Origin: Pseudomonas sp. LS44
GTDB lineage: Bacteria > Pseudomonadota > Gammaproteobacteria > Pseudomonadales > Pseudomonadaceae
NCBI RefSeq assembly: GCF_024730785.1
Contig: NZ_CP102830.1
Coordinates: forward strand, 3,572,001-3,636,000
DNA: 64,000 bases
Reading direction: 5' to 3'
The position numbers and the translations under genes were made by a program. Every line of letters begins with the position of its first letter. Within the stretch, counting starts at the first letter, position 1. The notes under the pieces were generated by a model. The model did no database searches and was not told the DNA's origin. It saw nothing but the letters and a program-made list of their open reading frames with translations. Positions 31,738 through 41,590 of the stretch are shown here, in pieces.

Positions 31738-33255
31738 ATGGATACCCTCCACAAATTCAGGACATACGCGCTGCACACCCTGGGCGCATGCTTGCTGCTG
31801 ACTGCCGCGGTGCAGGCGGCCGAGCCGCCGACGGCGGTACGTGCGATGCCGGCGGCCAACACCAGCCAGATCCAAGTGCCTATCTACAAGTCGCGCGTAC
31901 TCACCACCCGTGCGCCGGTGAAGAGGGTTTCGGTCGGCAACCCGGAGATCGCCGACATCCTGATCACCAGCCCGACCCAGCTGTACCTGCTGGGGCGCTC
32001 CCTGGGCAGCACCAACGTGCTGTTGTGGGACGGTAGCAACCGCCTGATCGACAACTTCGAACTCGAGGTGGCGCACGACCTCAACGGTTTGAAGAGCAAG
32101 CTGCACGAGCTGCTGCCCAACGAAGAAATCGAGGTTTACAGCGCCCAAGGCGCCCTGGTGTTGCGCGGTCAGGTCAGCAGCGCGGTGGCCATGGATACCG
32201 CAGTCAAGCTGGCCAAGACCTATACCGCACAAACCTCGAGTGTGGTGCAGGGGGAAGGTGAAGCCGCCGTGGCGGCACCGACCCAGTCGCTGGACGTGAT
32301 CAACCTGCTGAGCGTCGGTGGCAGCCAGCAGGTGATGCTGGAGGTCAAGGTGGCGGAGATGCAACGCAGCCTGGTCAAGAATCTCAATGTGCGTTTCAAC
32401 GCCCTGGACTTCGGCTCTTCCAGCAACTGGAGCGGGGGCGGCTTCAATAATGGTCAGGGGCTGGGCCTGACCCCCGGAGGTGGACTGATTACTCCACCCG
32501 GTTCGCTCATCGGCAATGGCAAGGGCATCTTCGCTCAGTTCCTCTCGGACGAATTCCTCTTTAACGTGGTGCTGGAGGCGTCCAAGGACAATGGCTCGGC
32601 CAAGGTATTGGCGGAGCCGACCCTGACCACCCTGACCGGGCAGCAAGCGGAGTTCATTTCCGGTGGCGAATTCCCGGTGCCGATCACCGAGGACGATGGC
32701 ATCACCATCGAGTTCAAGGAGTTCGGGGTCGGGGTGAAGTTCCTTCCGGTGGTGCTCGATTCCGGGCGCATCAACCTCAACCTGAATGTCTCGGTGAGCG
32801 AGCTTTCCAATGCCAACTCGCTGGTGCTGGATACCGGCCTGCAGAGCATCCTGGGTGATGGGGTCACCCAGGTCATCCCCTCGCTGACCAAGCGCAGCGC
32901 CGAGTCCACCGTCGAGCTGGGCAATGGCCAGACCATCGCCATCGCCGGTTTGATCAGCGAAAACACCCGCGATTTCGTCAGCCGTTTCCCGGGGCTGGGT
33001 GATATCCCGGTGCTGGGGCATCTGTTCCGCAGCCAGTCGTTCATCAATGGCGAAACCGAACTGGTGATCCTCGTCACGCCGCACCTGGCCAAGCCGGTGG
33101 ATGCGCGCACCGTGCGCCTGCCAACCGAGAAGTTCGTCGAGCCCAGCGACCTCGACTTTTACCTGCTTGGCAAGACCAAGGGCCGTGAGGCCGGGCGCTC
33201 GGTGCCGGTCAGCCTCGGCGTCAGCGAAGGCAGCTTTGGCCATGATCTCAACTGA
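31738..33255 (+). CDS. rcpA: Flp pilus secretin RcpA/CpaC
   Basis: 505 residues. After a signal peptide (LGACLLLTAAVQAA), the N-terminal pilus/secretin domain has VPIYKSRVLTTRAPVKRVSVGNPEIADILI and LYLLGRSLGSTNVLLWD. A BON-like segment follows, then the secretin core with VLAEPTLTTLTGQQAEFISGGEFPVPI and, near the end, SRFPGLGDIPVLGHLFRSQSF. It forms the outer-membrane channel for the Tad pilus. It is 370 bp from rcpC and followed at once by a small lipoprotein gene. Confidence 0.96.
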   Translation: MDTLHKFRTYALHTLGACLLLTAAVQAAEPPTAVRAMPAANTSQIQVPIYKSRVLTTRAPVKRVSVGNPEIADILITSPTQLYLLGRSLGSTNVLLWDGSNRLIDNFELEVAHDLNGLKSKLHELLPNEEIEVYSAQGALVLRGQVSSAVAMDTAVKLAKTYTAQTSSVVQGEGEAAVAAPTQSLDVINLLSVGGSQQVMLEVKVAEMQRSLVKNLNVRFNALDFGSSSNWSGGGFNNGQGLGLTPGGGLITPPGSLIGNGKGIFAQFLSDEFLFNVVLEASKDNGSAKVLAEPTLTTLTGQQAEFISGGEFPVPITEDDGITIEFKEFGVGVKFLPVVLDSGRINLNLNVSVSELSNANSLVLDTGLQSILGDGVTQVIPSLTKRSAESTVELGNGQTIAIAGLISENTRDFVSRFPGLGDIPVLGHLFRSQSFINGETELVILVTPHLAKPVDARTVRLPTEKFVEPSDLDFYLLGKTKGREAGRSVPVSLGVSEGSFGHDLN

Positions 33256-33271
33256 TTCGGAGCGCACGAGC

Positions 33272-33547
33272 ATGAAACGCATGATTGTCATGGGCCTGCT
33301 GGTTGTCGGGCTGACCGGCTGTGTGATGGATTACGAAGAGGGGCGGGTCGGCACGCTGGGCTACAGCGTCTACCAGACCCACTACCAGCAGATCGCCGAC
33401 AAGCAGGTGGCGGCCAATCCCGGCACGGAGGTGTCGCCCGCCGGCACCGACGGCCCGTTGACCGAGAAGGTCATGGACGGCTATCGGGGCCAGACCGGCG
33501 ATGCCGCGCAGGTCGGCCAGCCGATCCAGATCAACATCGGCGACTGA
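33272..33547 (+). CDS. Small lipoprotein of the Tad locus (unknown family)
   Basis: 91 residues. A lipoprotein signal MKRMIVMGLLVVGLTGC has Cys17 in a good lipobox, followed by VMDYEEGRVGTLGYSVYQTHYQQIADKQVAANPG and a Gly/Asp-rich tail. No recognised domain. Its position right after the secretin suggests a pilotin or CpaD/RcpB-like helper, but it is much shorter than CpaD. It lies 16 bp after rcpA and 10 bp before the TadG gene, so it is clearly part of the operon. Confidence 0.82.
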   Translation: MKRMIVMGLLVVGLTGCVMDYEEGRVGTLGYSVYQTHYQQIADKQVAANPGTEVSPAGTDGPLTEKVMDGYRGQTGDAAQVGQPIQINIGD

Positions 33548-33557
33548 GGAGCCGACC

Positions 33558-34919
33558 ATGAACTCCCGCATCCATAGGCCATTTACCGCGCCGCCGCGTC
33601 GCCAGCGGGGGGCGGTGATCGTACTGGTCGTGATCGCGCTGCTGGCGATCCTGGCCATGGCCGCGCTGGCGCTGGACGGCGGGCACATGCTGGTGAACAA
33701 GACGCGCCTGCAGAATGCGGTGGATGCCGCGGCGCTGAGTGGGGCCAAGCGGCTCTTGCAGGTGTCCGGCGCGGCTGGTGCGGCGACCGTGGTGCGGACT
33801 GCAGCGCGCGATACGTTGTCGCTGAACGCCAGTGCGCAGAACGGCAACGGCGAGCTGGCGACAGCCATCACCAGAGCCGGGGGCATTGGCAGTTTTGCGG
33901 TGGTAGAACTGGCCAGCAGCGTTTACGGGCCGTTCTCCTTCCCGGGGCCTGCAGATGCCAGCTATGTGCGGGTGTCGGTGCCGAACTATCCGCTGAGCCA
34001 GTTCTTCTGGGGCATTCTGCAGGCGATCGCTGGCCCCGATCCGGCCAAATCGGTAGCCGCCATCGCTACCGCCGGGCCCAGTCCTACCAGCCCCTGCGAC
34101 GTCGCGCCGCTGATGGTGTGCGGCAACCCGGCGCAGTACGACCCGGGCAATGGGATGTTCTGGGGCTACCGCTTCGGCGATCTGCAGCTGCTGAAAACCG
34201 CTGCTGGCAACAACTCGCCGATCGGCCCCGGCAACTTCCAGCTGCTCGATCTGGGAGGCAATGGCGGTAATGGCGTCCGTGAAGGGCTGGCCGGCGGAAT
34301 CAAGCAGTGCAACAACGTCGGCGAGCAGGTGCAGACCAAGCCGGGCAATACCGTCGGGCCGTCCGTGCAGGGCCTGAACACCCGCTTTGGCGAGTATCAG
34401 GGCGGCAACCTCAGCCGCCAGGACTATCCGCCGGATCTGGTCATCACCGCCAACTCGCCCGAGCTGAAGTACGACGACAGCGAAACCCCACCGCGCATCG
34501 AGCACCGCAACCAGCCGGTAAGTTCCAGCAACGGCAACCTGTCCACCGCCAGCAACGCACTGTTCGATTACAACGACTGGCTACGGGATTCCGCTGCCTG
34601 CGCCGCCGGCACCGGCAGCGGCAGCGGCTGCCAGAGCGGTGGGGTGTTCGAGCGGCGCATGCTGAAGATCGTGGTCGGTCAGTGCAGCGGAACCGATGGG
34701 GGTACGTCATCGGTGCCAGTGCTGGGTTTCGGCTGCTTCTTCGTGCTGCAACCGGCGGAACACAAGGGCAACGAGGCGCAGATCTTCGGCCAGTTCGTCC
34801 GCGAGTGCGAAGGCGACAATGTGGCCGGGCCGACCCCGATAGACGATGCCGGCCCGCAGATCATCCAGCTGTACAAGACCTATATCGACAACAACCGCAC
34901 GCCGAGCGGCGACTCCTAG
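33558..34919 (+). CDS. tadG: TadG-like pilus assembly protein
   Basis: 453 residues. The N-terminus RRQRGAVIVLVVIALLAILAMAALALDGGHMLVNKTRLQNAVDAAALSGAKRLL is the TadG/TadE-like (DUF2134-type) segment: a membrane helix then a conserved amphipathic region. The rest is a long periplasmic domain with eight or so Cys residues (CDVAPLMVCG, SAACAAG, GSGCQSG, GQCSGT, GFGCFF, RECEGD), probably disulfide-bonded. No von Willebrand A domain is evident, unlike longer TadG proteins. Followed by tadE after 8 bp. Confidence 0.88.
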   Translation: MNSRIHRPFTAPPRRQRGAVIVLVVIALLAILAMAALALDGGHMLVNKTRLQNAVDAAALSGAKRLLQVSGAAGAATVVRTAARDTLSLNASAQNGNGELATAITRAGGIGSFAVVELASSVYGPFSFPGPADASYVRVSVPNYPLSQFFWGILQAIAGPDPAKSVAAIATAGPSPTSPCDVAPLMVCGNPAQYDPGNGMFWGYRFGDLQLLKTAAGNNSPIGPGNFQLLDLGGNGGNGVREGLAGGIKQCNNVGEQVQTKPGNTVGPSVQGLNTRFGEYQGGNLSRQDYPPDLVITANSPELKYDDSETPPRIEHRNQPVSSSNGNLSTASNALFDYNDWLRDSAACAAGTGSGSGCQSGGVFERRMLKIVVGQCSGTDGGTSSVPVLGFGCFFVLQPAEHKGNEAQIFGQFVRECEGDNVAGPTPIDDAGPQIIQLYKTYIDNNRTPSGDS

Positions 34920-34927
34920 GAGGGCCC

Positions 34928-35416
34928 ATGGACCGACAAGCATTCGCGCGGCGCCAGGCCCAGGAGGGGGTGGCCATGGTCGAGTTCGCCATCACGCTGC
35001 CGCTGCTGCTGTTGCTGTTGTTCGCCATCGGCGAGTTCGGCCGCCTGCTGTTCCAGTACAACAGCCTGCTGCAGGCCAGCCGCGACGCTGGGCGCTTCGC
35101 CGCCAACGAAGCCTGGAACGCCACCCTGGGGCGGGTCGAGTTGAGCGCTAGCCTGCGCACCCGGACCCAGAACCTGGCGACCAGCGGGGTGGCGTCTTCG
35201 GCGGCTGTGTCCTGCACGCCTGACACCCGTGCCGCCCTGACCCCCAAGGTTTGTCCGGGCAACGTGGAAGTAGCGGCGGATGGTACGCAGCACGTTCGGG
35301 TCACCATCAGCTACACCTTCCGGCCACTCATCGGCAACGGCCTGCCGGCGTTCATCGGCAATGGCACGGCGCTGAACGTCCCGTTGGTCGCCACCACCGT
35401 GATGAGGGCCTTGTGA
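34928..35416 (+). CDS. tadE: TadE-type pseudopilin
   Basis: 162 residues. RRQAQEGVAMVEFAITLPLLLLLLFAIGEFGRLLFQYNSLLQASRDAGRFAA is a TadE motif: a prepilin-like site (EG then VAMVEFA with Glu at +5) and a hydrophobic helix. The periplasmic C-terminal part has two Cys (VSCTP, KVCPG). TadE proteins are processed by the Flp peptidase and are needed for pilus assembly. Its stop overlaps the next start (TGATG). Confidence 0.92.
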   Translation: MDRQAFARRQAQEGVAMVEFAITLPLLLLLLFAIGEFGRLLFQYNSLLQASRDAGRFAANEAWNATLGRVELSASLRTRTQNLATSGVASSAAVSCTPDTRAALTPKVCPGNVEVAADGTQHVRVTISYTFRPLIGNGLPAFIGNGTALNVPLVATTVMRAL

Positions 35417-35919
35417 TGAACGCCAGGCGGATGCGCGGGGTGTATGTGGTCGAATTCGCCATCATCGGCCTGCTGCTGTTCATCCTGCTGTTCGCTGTGC
35501 TGGAGATGGGCCGTCTGTTCTTCACGGTCAACGCCCTGAATGAAACCGTGCGCCGCGGTGCGCGGCTGGCGGCGGTATGCGACATCAGCGAGCCGCGCAT
35601 CCTGCGCCGCGCTATCTACAACGCGGCCAACGACGCCGGCGCCAGCAGCCTGATCGGCGGCCTGGACACGGCCGACCTGAGCCTGACCTATCTGGACGAG
35701 AACGGCACGGCCGTGGCGAGCCCCAACGATCTCAGCGGCGCCGCCGGCTTCCGTGCGATCCGCTACGTCCGCCTGCGGGTGCAGAACTTCACCTTCAACC
35801 TGCTGATTCCCGTGCTGGGCACAGGAATCACGCTGCCGCTGTTCCAGTCGATCCTGCCCCGCGAGAGCCTTGGCCGGCATGCCGAAGCGGGTGTAGTGCC
35901 GGAGATCACGCCATGCTGA
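35416..35919 (+). CDS. tadF: Second TadE/TadF-type pseudopilin
   Basis: 167 residues. It begins MNARRMRGVYVVEFAIIGLLLFILLFAVLEMGRLFFTVNALNETVRRGARLAAVC, the same G-x3-VEFA pseudopilin pattern as tadE. The C-terminal periplasmic domain has FRAIRYVRLRVQNFTFNLLIPVLG. The F assignment follows operon position and is tentative. It overlaps tadE by one base and tadZ by 7 bp, implying coupled translation. Confidence 0.86.
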   Translation: MNARRMRGVYVVEFAIIGLLLFILLFAVLEMGRLFFTVNALNETVRRGARLAAVCDISEPRILRRAIYNAANDAGASSLIGGLDTADLSLTYLDENGTAVASPNDLSGAAGFRAIRYVRLRVQNFTFNLLIPVLGTGITLPLFQSILPRESLGRHAEAGVVPEITPC

Positions 35920-37130
35920 GCAACAGGGATGTCACCCCGTCGAGAACCGTCGCCCAGCAGGGCATGCGGCTGCTGATCAGCAGCCGCGACGCCGCGGCCT
36001 TGCGCCACCTGCAAGGCCTCAGCCAGCGCATTCCCGGCCTGCAGGTGACCACGCGGCTGGTGAGCAACGGCCATACCGATCCGCTTTACGGCCTGGAGCA
36101 GATGCCCGACCTGCTGTTGCTGCGCCTCAGTCACCTGTGGCGCGAGGAACTGGCCGCGCTGCTGCAGCGCCCGGCCCAGGAGCGTCCGCCCTTGCTGGTC
36201 TGCGGGCCGCTGGATGAGCGCGAGGGCATGCGCCTGGCGATGCAGGCCGGCGCCCGGGATTTTCTCCCCGAGCCGGTGGCCGCTGAAGAGTTGCAGGCGG
36301 CGATCGGCCGCGTGCTTAGCGAGGCCCGCAGCGGCACCGGCTGCGGCGGCAAGCTGGTCGCGGTGATGAATGCCAAGGGCGGCTCCGGTGCCACTTCCCT
36401 AGCCTGTAACCTGGCCCAGCAGCTTAGCGCCAGCGGCGCGAGCACCTTGCTGCTGGATATGGATCTGCAGTTCGGCAGCGTGACCCATTATCTGGATGTA
36501 CGGCCCTCGCACAGCCATCTGGAAGTGCTGCAGCAGATCGACGAGCTGGATAGCGTGGCCCTGCGCGGCTTCTGCAGCCATTTCAGCCCTGACTTGCATG
36601 TGCTGGGCGGGCGCTCCAGCGAGCTGTGCCTGCCGCAGGACGTGCACCAGGAGCAATTGGATTCCTTGCTGCGCCTGGCGCGCAGTACCTACGACTGGGT
36701 GGTGGTCGACTTGCCGCGGCAGATCGATCACCTCACCAGCATCACGCTGGAACAGGCCGATCAGGTCTACATCCTGATGCAGCAGAGCCTCAGCCACCTG
36801 AAGGATGCCACCCGCCTGATGCGCATCCTGCGTGACGACCTGGGTGTGCAGGGCAACCGTCTGCAGGTGGTGGTCAACCGCTACAACAAGGTCGCCCCGG
36901 TCAGCCTCAAGGACATTGCCGAGGCGCTGCGCTGTGCCGATCTGCAGAAACTGCCCAACGACTATGCGGTAGTCAGCGAAAGCCAGAACACCGGCGTGCC
37001 GCTGGGGATTCATGCGCCGCGCGCCCCGGTCACCCTGGCCGTGCGCGAGCTGTGCCAGGAGCTGCTCGGCACCGAGGCCGCCGCGCAGGGCTTGCTGAAA
37101 CGTACCTTCGGCCGACTGTTCAGGGGATAG
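35913..37130 (+). CDS. tadZ: Pilus localisation ATPase TadZ/CpaE
   Basis: 405 residues. The N-terminal atypical receiver-like domain (about 18-130: MRLLISSRDAAALRHL ... LVCGPLDEREGMRLAMQAGARDFLPEPV) is followed by a MinD/ParA-type ATPase with the CpaE-style loop NAKGGSGATSLACNLA (about 152-167). The usual P-loop Lys is Ala, common in CpaE proteins. TLLLDMDLQFGSVTHYLDV and DWVVVDLPRQIDHLT are the other nucleotide motifs. It places the Tad machine in the cell. Confidence 0.94.
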   Translation: MLSNRDVTPSRTVAQQGMRLLISSRDAAALRHLQGLSQRIPGLQVTTRLVSNGHTDPLYGLEQMPDLLLLRLSHLWREELAALLQRPAQERPPLLVCGPLDEREGMRLAMQAGARDFLPEPVAAEELQAAIGRVLSEARSGTGCGGKLVAVMNAKGGSGATSLACNLAQQLSASGASTLLLDMDLQFGSVTHYLDVRPSHSHLEVLQQIDELDSVALRGFCSHFSPDLHVLGGRSSELCLPQDVHQEQLDSLLRLARSTYDWVVVDLPRQIDHLTSITLEQADQVYILMQQSLSHLKDATRLMRILRDDLGVQGNRLQVVVNRYNKVAPVSLKDIAEALRCADLQKLPNDYAVVSESQNTGVPLGIHAPRAPVTLAVRELCQELLGTEAAAQGLLKRTFGRLFRG

Positions 37131-37133
37131 ACC

Positions 37134-38564
37134 ATGCTCAGCGAACTTCGCAATCGTCTGCGTCAACAGCCCGGTAAAAGCGCCCCGGCGGCATTGGCGG
37201 AAGAGCCGGCCGCCGTCGCCGCGCCCATGGCCTGGGAGGTCAATGCGGCGGACGTCGTCTACGAAACCCGCACCCAGCTCAGCCCGGTGGAAACCGAGTG
37301 GCGCGAGAAGATCTATCAGCAGTTGCTCAAGGTCATGGACCTGTCATTGCTGGACTCCCTGGAGCCGGCCGAGGCGGGGCGGCAGATTCGCGAGATATGC
37401 CAGCGTCTGCTGGACGAGCATTCGGCACCGGTCAGCGCCAGCAATCGCCAGCTGATCATCAAGCAGATCACCGACGAGGTGCTTGGGCTGGGGCCGCTGG
37501 AGCCCTTGCTGGCCGATCACAGCGTGTCGGACATCCTGGTCAACGGACACGCCTCGGTGTACGTCGAGCGCCACGGCAAGCTGCAACGCACCGACGTGCG
37601 CTTTCGTGACGACCAGCATCTGCTGAACATCATCGACCGCATCGTTTCTAGCCTGGGGCGGCGCATCGACGAATCCTCGCCGCTGGTGGACGCACGCCTG
37701 AAGGACGGCTCGCGGGTCAACGCGATCATTCCGCCGCTGGCCATCGACGGGCCGAGCATGTCGATTCGCCGTTTCGCCGTGGACCTGCTGAGCACCGAGA
37801 GCCTGGTGCAGATGGGCACCCTGACGCCGGCCATCGCCCTGCTGCTCAAGGCCATCGTGCGCGGGCGCATGAATGTGCTGGTGTCCGGCGGCACCGGCAC
37901 CGGCAAGACCACCATGCTCAATGTGCTGTCCAGTTTCATTCCGCACAACGAGCGGATCGTCACCATCGAGGACTCCGCCGAGCTGCAACTGCAGCAGCCG
38001 CACGTGGTGCGCCTGGAGACCCGGCCTTCGAACATCGAGGGGCGCGGCGAGGTGAGCCAGCGCGAGCTGGTGCGCAACAGCCTGCGTATGCGCCCGGACC
38101 GCATCGTCATCGGCGAGGTGCGCGGCGCCGAGGCGCTGGACATGCTGACGGCGATGAACACCGGCCACGACGGCTCGCTGACCACCATCCATGCCAACAC
38201 CCCGCGCGATGCCTTGGGAAGGATCGAGAACATGGTGTCGATGACCGGGGCGACCTTCCCGATCAAGGCCATGCGCCAGCAGATCGCCTCGGCCATCGAC
38301 GTGGTGGTCCAGCTGGAACGCCAGGAGGACGGCCGCCGGCGTCTGGTCAGCGTGCAGGAAATCAACGGCATGGAGGGCGACATCATCACCATGACCGAGA
38401 TCTTCACCTTCGAGCGGCGTGGCATCGGCGAGCAGGGCGAAGTACTCGGCGACTTCCGTCCGACCGGGATGATTCCGGGCTTTCGCGACGTGCTGGCCAA
38501 GCGCGGCATCGAGCTGCCGCTGAACCTGTTCCGCCCCGAATGGATGGAGGCCCTGCAGTCATGA
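37134..38564 (+). CDS. tadA: Tad secretion ATPase TadA/CpaF
   Basis: 476 residues, a type II/IV secretion ATPase. N-terminal helical domain (to about 110), then [23 protein letters not shown], Walker [22 protein letters not shown] (about 247-267), Asp box [12 protein letters not shown], Walker [40 protein letters not shown] (with the His box). It powers Flp pilus extrusion (and retraction in some species). The stop overlaps the tadB start (ATGA). Confidence 0.97.
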   Translation: MLSELRNRLRQQPGKSAPAALAEEPAAVAAPMAWEVNAADVVYETRTQLSPVETEWREKIYQQLLKVMDLSLLDSLEPAEAGRQIREICQRLLDEHSAPVSASNRQLIIKQITDEVLGLGPLEPLLADHSVSDILVNGHASVYVERHGKLQRTDVRFRDDQHLLNIIDRIVSSLGRRIDESSPLVDARLKDGSRVNAIIPPLAIDGPSMSIRRFAVDLLSTESLVQMGTLTPAIALLLKAIVRGRMNVLVSGGTGTGKTTMLNVLSSFIPHNERIVTIEDSAELQLQQPHVVRLETRPSNIEGRGEVSQRELVRNSLRMRPDRIVIGEVRGAEALDMLTAMNTGHDGSLTTIHANTPRDALGRIENMVSMTGATFPIKAMRQQIASAIDVVVQLERQEDGRRRLVSVQEINGMEGDIITMTEIFTFERRGIGEQGEVLGDFRPTGMIPGFRDVLAKRGIELPLNLFRPEWMEALQS

Positions 38565-39547
38565 ACCAGCTCCCCTCCGAGTACATCCTGGCGTTTCTCG
38601 GCATGGTCTTCGTCGCGGTGTTCCTGCTCAGCCAGGGTGTGGTGGTGCCGGTGTTTGGCGAGGCGGGCAAGACGCGCAAGCGTATCCGCGCGCGCCTGAG
38701 TGTGCTGGAGCATGCCGCCCAGTTGCCGAACATGCAGACGGTGCTGCGGCAGAAATACCTCACGCGGCTGTCGCCACTGGAAGCGGGCCTGGAGCAGTGG
38801 CCCTTGATGGAGGCCTTGGCCACGATGATCGAGCAGGCCGGCCACGACTACCGGGCCTATCGCGTGCTGATGCTCAGTCTGGCGCTGGCGCTTTGGGCCG
38901 GTGTCGGGCTGTGGCTGCTGGTGCCGCTCTGGTGGGTGGCCCTAGTGGCTGCCGCGCTGGTGTTCTGGCTGCCGATCCTGAAAATCGCCAGCGATCGCAA
39001 CAAGCGTTTCGCCGCCTTCGAGGAAGGCCTGCCGGACGCCCTGGACGCCATGTGCCGCGCCTTGCGCGCCGGCCACCCGTTCAACGAGACCCTGCGCCTG
39101 GTGGCCGACGAGCACAAAGGGCCGGTGGCCCATGAGTTCGGCCTGACCTTCGCCGACATCAACTATGGCAACGATGTGCGCCGGGCCATGCTTGGCCTGC
39201 TGGAGCGCATGCCGAGCATGACGGTGATGATGCTGGTGACCTCGATCCTCATCCACCGCGATACCGGCGGCAATCTGACCGAGGTGCTGGAGCGCCTGAG
39301 CAGCCTGATTCGCGGACGCTTCCGCTTCCAGCGCAAGGTCAAGACGCTGTCCGCGGAAGGGCGGATGTCGGCCTGGGTGCTGATCTCGGTGCCCTTCGTG
39401 CTGGCCGCGGCAATCATGCTGACGACTCCGGAGTACATGCCGGTGCTGATCAAGGAGCCACTTGGGCAGAAGCTGGTCATGGCGGCTTTCGGCGCCATGC
39501 TGGTGGGCATCGTGTGGATCCGCAAAGTCATCCGTATTCAGGTGTAG
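38561..39547 (+). CDS. tadB: Tad inner-membrane platform protein TadB
   Basis: 328 residues with a T2SSF domain. An N-terminal helix ([26 protein letters not shown]), a central pair ([39 protein letters not shown]) and two C-terminal helices flank a cytoplasmic domain with [26 protein letters not shown]. It forms the polytopic base with TadC, acting with TadA. Translationally coupled to tadA. Confidence 0.95.
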   Translation: MNQLPSEYILAFLGMVFVAVFLLSQGVVVPVFGEAGKTRKRIRARLSVLEHAAQLPNMQTVLRQKYLTRLSPLEAGLEQWPLMEALATMIEQAGHDYRAYRVLMLSLALALWAGVGLWLLVPLWWVALVAAALVFWLPILKIASDRNKRFAAFEEGLPDALDAMCRALRAGHPFNETLRLVADEHKGPVAHEFGLTFADINYGNDVRRAMLGLLERMPSMTVMMLVTSILIHRDTGGNLTEVLERLSSLIRGRFRFQRKVKTLSAEGRMSAWVLISVPFVLAAAIMLTTPEYMPVLIKEPLGQKLVMAAFGAMLVGIVWIRKVIRIQV

Positions 39548-39573
39548 GTGTTCGTCGAGGGAAGGAGTTGGAC

Positions 39574-40542
39574 ATGGACTACCTGTTAGCTCTGATCAAT
39601 GGCGCAGTGGGCAACGAACAACTGGCGCGCCTGCTGTTTCTCGGCGCCATCGGCCTGAGTGCGGCGCTCGCCGTGGTCACCGTGGCATTGTTGGTGATGG
39701 GCTTGCAGGACCCGGTGCAGCGCCGGCTGGCGTTGATCAAGCGCGGTCATGGCGACTTGTCCGGGGATCAGCGGGCTCCCGGTAATCTGCAACTGCTGCT
39801 GGAGCAGGTGGGCCAGCGCTTCGCCAAGGAAGACCGCAGCCAGGTTTCCGCCACCCGCACCCTGTTGATGCACGCCGGCTACCGTTCTGCTTCGGCCGTG
39901 CAGCTGTACTGGGCCATCCGTCTGGTACTGCCGCTAACGCTGCTGGGCTTGGCGCTGTTGGTGCTGCCCTTGCTGCCGAAGTTCTCGCTGACCTTGGCCC
40001 TGCTGCTAGCGGCCGGGGCGGCCGGCGTCGGCTGGCTAGCGCCGGCGGTCTATGTGGGGAAGCGCAAGGCCGCGCGGATCAACCGGCTGCGCGCAGCCTT
40101 TCCCGATGCTCTGGACCTGATGGTGGTGTGCGTGGAGTCGGGCCTGGCCTTACCCCAGGCCATCGAGCGGGTGGCCGACGAGATGGCGGTGAGCCAGGTG
40201 GAACTGGCCGAGGAACTGGCGTTGGTGAATGCGGAAATCCGCGCCGGCATCCCCAGCGCCCAAGCGCTGAAGGGGTTGGCCCTGCGCACCGGGCTGGATG
40301 ACGTGCAGGGCCTGGTCAGTCTGCTGGCGCAGAGCATCCGTTTCGGCACCAGCATCGCCGATACCTTGCGCATCTACGCCGAGGAGTTTCGCGACCGGCG
40401 CACCCAGGCCGCTGAGGAGCAGGCCGCGAAAGTTGGTACCAAGCTGGTGTTTCCGCTGATCTTCTGCCTGTGGCCAAGCTTTTTTCTGGTGGCCATCGGG
40501 CCGGCGCTCATTGGTGTCTTCAAAGCATTCGGGAAGCTATGA
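39574..40542 (+). CDS. tadC: Tad inner-membrane platform protein TadC
   Basis: 322 residues with the same T2SSF layout as TadB: AFPDALDLMVVCVESGLALPQAIERVADEMAVSQVELAEELALVNAEIRAG in the cytoplasmic part, helices at both ends (VLPLTLLGLALLVLPLLPKF; FPLIFCLWPSFFLVAIGPALIGVF). GGAAGG ribosome site before ATG 39574. Immediately followed by tadD. Confidence 0.95.
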   Translation: MDYLLALINGAVGNEQLARLLFLGAIGLSAALAVVTVALLVMGLQDPVQRRLALIKRGHGDLSGDQRAPGNLQLLLEQVGQRFAKEDRSQVSATRTLLMHAGYRSASAVQLYWAIRLVLPLTLLGLALLVLPLLPKFSLTLALLLAAGAAGVGWLAPAVYVGKRKAARINRLRAAFPDALDLMVVCVESGLALPQAIERVADEMAVSQVELAEELALVNAEIRAGIPSAQALKGLALRTGLDDVQGLVSLLAQSIRFGTSIADTLRIYAEEFRDRRTQAAEEQAAKVGTKLVFPLIFCLWPSFFLVAIGPALIGVFKAFGKL

Positions 40543-40543
40543 C

Positions 40544-41590
40544 ATGAACAGAAAAATGCTGCTGTTGGCCACGCTGGCCGTGCTGTCGGGATGTCAGACC
40601 ACCGGTTCGGAGCAGGCCAGCGGCTTTCGCTCGGTCTACACCGGCGACAACTCGGTGCTTTATCAGGTGCAGAAACAGATCGACTCGCCGACCGAAGCCA
40701 TGCAGCTGGCGGCTAGGGCCTACCAGAGCGGCAATCTCGATCTGGCGCTGTTCCAGTACCTGCGCGCTCTCGAACTGGACCCAAAACGCTACGAGGCTCT
40801 GGTCTGGGTCGGGCGCATCCACCGTGAGCGAGGCAATGCCCAGCTCGCCGAGATGGCGTTCAACGATGTGCTGACGAGCGATCCGGACAATCTCGATGCT
40901 CTGACGGAGATGGGCCTGCTGTATCTCGCCGCGCGCGATCACGGGCGTGCACAGGAACTGCTGTTCAAGGCGGTCGCTGTGGACCAGAAGCGCCTTGGTA
41001 ATGGCAAGGGCGACAGCCTGCCTGGCGTGGCTGAGCTCAAGGTGGACAGCCAGTCGCCGCTCAAGGTCTACAACGGGCTGGGAGTGCTCGCGGATCTGCG
41101 CAACGACTTCACCCAGGCCGAGGCCTACTACCGCGTGGCCATGCAAATCGAGCCGCGCTCGGCGCTGGTGCAGAACAGTCAGGGCTATTCCTATTACCTG
41201 GCCGGCTCATGGCCGGAGGCTGAGCGTATGTATCAGCGGGGGATCGGCTACGACCCTTCCTACCATCCGCTGTGGCGCAACTATGGATTGTTGCTGGCGC
41301 GTATGGGGCGCTATGAAGAGGCCGTTTCTGCGTTCGAGCAGATCGAGAAGCGGGCCGAGGCCAGCAATGATGTCGGTTATGTCTGTCTGGTGGAAGGCAA
41401 GCTGGATGAGGCCGAACAGTTCTTTCGCAGCGCGATCGAACAGTCGCCAGGGCATTACACCAAAGCCTGGGAAAATCTGAGCAGGGTTCAGCAGATCCGG
41501 CAGATCCGGCAGTTGGGGGGCAGCCAGCCGGTGGTTGAGTCCGTTGCGTCAGTGCCGGGCGTTGAGGTGACTGCAGTAGCGGTACCTTGA
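40544..41590 (+). CDS. tadD: TPR lipoprotein TadD
   Basis: 348 residues. Lipoprotein signal MNRKMLLLATLAVLSGCQTT (Cys18), then TPR repeats through the middle (YQSGNLDLALFQYLRALELDPKRYEALVWVGRIHRERGNAQLAEMAFNDVL; later YYRVAMQIEPRSALVQNSQGYSYYLAGSWPEAERMYQRGI and GKLDEAEQFFRSAIEQSPGHYTKAWENL). TadD is an outer-membrane-associated factor that helps the secretin assemble. It closes the Tad operon; no clear terminator follows. Confidence 0.93.
   Translation: MNRKMLLLATLAVLSGCQTTGSEQASGFRSVYTGDNSVLYQVQKQIDSPTEAMQLAARAYQSGNLDLALFQYLRALELDPKRYEALVWVGRIHRERGNAQLAEMAFNDVLTSDPDNLDALTEMGLLYLAARDHGRAQELLFKAVAVDQKRLGNGKGDSLPGVAELKVDSQSPLKVYNGLGVLADLRNDFTQAEAYYRVAMQIEPRSALVQNSQGYSYYLAGSWPEAERMYQRGIGYDPSYHPLWRNYGLLLARMGRYEEAVSAFEQIEKRAEASNDVGYVCLVEGKLDEAEQFFRSAIEQSPGHYTKAWENLSRVQQIRQIRQLGGSQPVVESVASVPGVEVTAVAVP

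Noticed and set aside
36360..36420. Loss of the P-loop Lys in TadZ as a disabling mutation
   Set aside because: The GGxGAT(S/T) variant is common in the CpaE/TadZ family, so it is not a sign of decay.
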